NCBI GenBank assembly: GCA_964444555.1
Contig: CAYUHC010000012.1
Location: 1 to 22,195, forward strand
Direction: 5' to 3'
Origin: CAYUHC01 sp964444555
GTDB lineage: Bacteria > Patescibacteriota > Minisyncoccia > Phycocordibacterales > JACOZG01
Length of the DNA stretch: 22,195 bases
How positions within the stretch are numbered: the stretch's first letter is position 1; every line of letters starts with the position of its first letter. Position numbers and translations under genes: made by a program. Of the stretch, positions 21,875 through 22,195 are shown in pieces. The notes under the pieces were generated by a model. That model was not told the origin of the DNA. It did not search any database and saw nothing but the letters and a program-made list of their open reading frames with translations.

Positions 21875-22195
21875 ATGGCCACGATTAATCAACTTGTTCG
21901 CCGGGGTCGCAAGCAGATCCGTCGCAAATCTCAAGCGACGGCTTTGGCGCGTGGCGTCAACACGATTCATAATCGTCCAGTTTACTACCCTTCGCCATTT
22001 AAGCGCGGCGTTTGCACCCAAGTTAAGACAACGACTCCTAAAAAGCCAAACTCGGCTATTCGTAAAATTGCTCGCGTTCGCCTGACTAATGGTATGGAAG
22101 TGACGGCCTACATCCCAGGTATTGGTCACAAGCTCCAGGAGCACTCAGTGGTGGTGATCCGTGGTGGTCGCGTTAAGGACTTGCCTGGTGTTCGT
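21875..22195 (+). CDS. rpsL: 30S ribosomal protein uS12, partial (C-terminus beyond window)
   Basis: Decoding-centre protein of the small subunit; 107 codons are present of an expected 125-140. MATINQLVRRGRK, KRGVCTQVKTTTPKKPNSAIRK, VRLTNGMEVTAYIPGIGH and RGGRVKDLPGVR are all typical. The lysines whose change gives streptomycin resistance in other bacteria (in TPKKPNS and GRVKDL) are unchanged. The stretch between the N-terminus and KRGVC is about 13 residues longer than in E. coli, as in Bacillus-type S12. It is probably the first gene of an rpsL-rpsG-fusA type operon continuing past the edge. No Shine-Dalgarno site is seen. Confidence 0.97.
   Translation, partial: MATINQLVRRGRKQIRRKSQATALARGVNTIHNRPVYYPSPFKRGVCTQVKTTTPKKPNSAIRKIARVRLTNGMEVTAYIPGIGHKLQEHSVVVIRGGRVKDLPGVR

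Overview
The window looks like a piece of a Patescibacteria (Candidate Phyla Radiation, Parcubacteria-like) chromosome. This is inferred from very short spacers, reduced versions of housekeeping proteins (a trigger factor with no room for its PPIase domain, a PilB with no cysteines, ComEC split in two), a type IV pilus cluster with oversized pseudopilins, and small exported proteins of a kind I associate with Parcubacteria. TGA is used as a normal stop (12422-12424), so this is not a UGA-recoding lineage. I recognise 25 genes, two of them cut by the window edges. I see no tRNA, rRNA, CRISPR array, insertion sequence or prophage.

Layout. 1-2836 (minus): trigger factor (tig), clpP and RNase Y (rny, cut at base 1), a protein and RNA quality-control block. 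2952-4265 (plus): a two-gene surface cassette, a one-TM protein with 18-residue repeats followed by a secreted Cys-rich protein, closed by a bidirectional terminator. 4344-6916 (minus): nusA-ppa, then an exported Ala-rich helical protein and a small membrane protein. 7064-13905 (plus): type IV pilus cluster of pilB, pilC and three pseudopilin-like proteins, two of them very large. 13934-15797 (plus): tpiA-pgk (glycolysis). 15798-16166 (minus): a HIT protein. 16191-20641 (plus): recJ, rnhA, comEC (membrane part) and a separate ComEC-type metallo-beta-lactamase, a DNA uptake and processing block that makes sense beside the pilus genes. 20621-20824 (minus): rpmB. 20873-21487 (plus): an M50 site-2-type protease. 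21542-21730 (minus): an unrecognised 62-aa gene with its own promoter, Shine-Dalgarno site and terminator. 21875 to the end (plus): rpsL, cut at the edge.

The strongest window-wide pattern is in gene starts. By eye, 24 of 25 starts lack a Shine-Dalgarno sequence at normal spacing, and many have a -10-like hexamer placed so that transcription should begin within 0-13 nt of the start codon (leaderless or nearly so). Two divergent gene pairs appear to share one symmetric -10 element. The single gene with a canonical Shine-Dalgarno site is the unrecognised 62-aa gene, whose site can pair with a sequence just upstream of it. I judge that locus, the start-signal pattern and the pseudopilin cluster the most worth following up. 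All family assignments come from reading motifs, not from searches.
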